Assembly: GCA_016214075.1 (NCBI GenBank)
Contig: JACRPI010000019.1
Span: 1 to 47,221, forward strand
Direction of reading: 5' to 3'
Length of the DNA stretch: 47,221 nucleotides
Origin: Candidatus Woesearchaeota archaeon
GTDB taxonomy: Archaea; Nanobdellota; Nanobdellia; Woesearchaeales; DSVV01
Shown in pieces: positions 47,084 through 47,221 of this stretch. A program made the position numbers and the translations under genes. The first letter of the stretch is position 1. Each line of letters starts with the position of its first letter. The notes beneath the pieces are model-generated. The model saw only the letters and a list, made by a program, of their open reading frames with translations, ran no database searches and was not told where the DNA came from.

Positions 47084-47221
47084 AGAGCCTATCCCATTAG
47101 ATTGACCTCCATGTAATTATTCCACATGCGAGATGCAATAATCCTATGTAAGCATCTGGTCTTTTAGACCAACGAATCAATAACCCTCTAAATCGGTTGA
47201 ACCAACTATGTGTACGTTCAA
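47084..47221 (-). mobile_element. End of an IS5-family insertion sequence
   Basis: The window's right edge lies in an IS5-family element on the reverse strand. Its presumed terminal sequence GAGCCTATCCCATTAG (47085-47100) is followed by the 3' end of the transposase gene. The other end is outside the window. Confidence 0.8.
47097..47221 (-). CDS. IS5-family transposase, C-terminal fragment
   Basis: The last 40 codons, open at the right edge: ERTHSWFNRFRGLLIRWSKR then DAYIGLLHLACGIITWRS. This is the ER-x3-W...R-x2-RW..R end of DDE_Tnp_1 transposases; the leading Glu is the third catalytic residue. The rest of the catalytic domain lies beyond the window. The stop TAA overlaps the presumed terminal repeat. 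Confidence 0.88.
   Translation of the reverse strand, partial: ERTHSWFNRFRGLLIRWSKRPDAYIGLLHLACGIITWRSI

Overview
The window looks like chromosomal DNA of an archaeon, most likely a DPANN lineage of the Woesearchaeota/Pacearchaeota type. The signs are: A/T-rich TATA boxes centred about 26-28 nt before many start codons, so that lead genes appear leaderless; GGTG-type Shine-Dalgarno sites mostly on downstream cistrons; a split archaeal LplA/LplB lipoate ligase; a long IleRS of the archaeal/eukaryotic length class; a TrmB-family regulator; DUF4143-type ATPases; several VapBC-like modules; and sequon-rich Ig-repeat surface proteins. The lineage assignment is an inference, because no rRNA or tRNA is present. 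Both ends lie inside insertion sequences: an IS3-family end on the left and an IS5-family end on the right.

Layout. 1-3.8 kb: IS3 remnant, a possibly 5'-clipped hypothetical gene, two reverse-strand DUF4143 ATPases and a decayed gene remnant. 3.8-9.5 kb: a (GA)13 tract, then a very large surface protein with eight Ig-like repeats that is split by a frameshift, and a coupled membrane protein. 9.8-16.7 kb: an AbrB/PIN toxin-antitoxin pair, IleRS, an operon of a flavoprotein and an RlmN-like radical SAM enzyme, and a glycosidase-fold protein. 16.7-24.7 kb: a DNRLRE lipoprotein, an LplA paralogue with a broken motif, a standard LplB-LplA pair, a hydrolase, an SDR enzyme, a PQ-loop-like membrane protein and a RecB-like nuclease. 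24.7-26.2 kb: two back-to-back toxin-antitoxin modules. 26.2-33 kb: an M1 aminopeptidase, two small lipoproteins, and MTA phosphorylase and adenine phosphoribosyltransferase, which together recycle methylthioadenosine to AMP.

The most unusual part is 33.0-44.7 kb. A class A penicillin-binding protein with recognisable glycosyltransferase-51 and transpeptidase catalytic motifs opens a tight six-gene operon. The operon also encodes two single-pass membrane proteins, a membrane/coiled-coil protein, an AAA-like ATPase with a changed Walker B motif, and a coiled-coil cytosolic protein. Divergently transcribed genes encode two more anchored helical proteins and a beta-helix protein. A membrane J-domain protein and another anchored protein lie just upstream. 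A nested palindrome sits between the divergent promoters, and its TGTAGTAG word recurs upstream of the TrmB-family regulator at 46 kb. Class A PBPs belong to bacterial murein synthesis, so this set in an archaeal context is the best candidate here for an undescribed system. No lipid II synthesis genes are visible in the window.

Start codons were chosen by combining TATA distance, Shine-Dalgarno sites and domain starts. Function calls are from motif recognition only; no database search was run.
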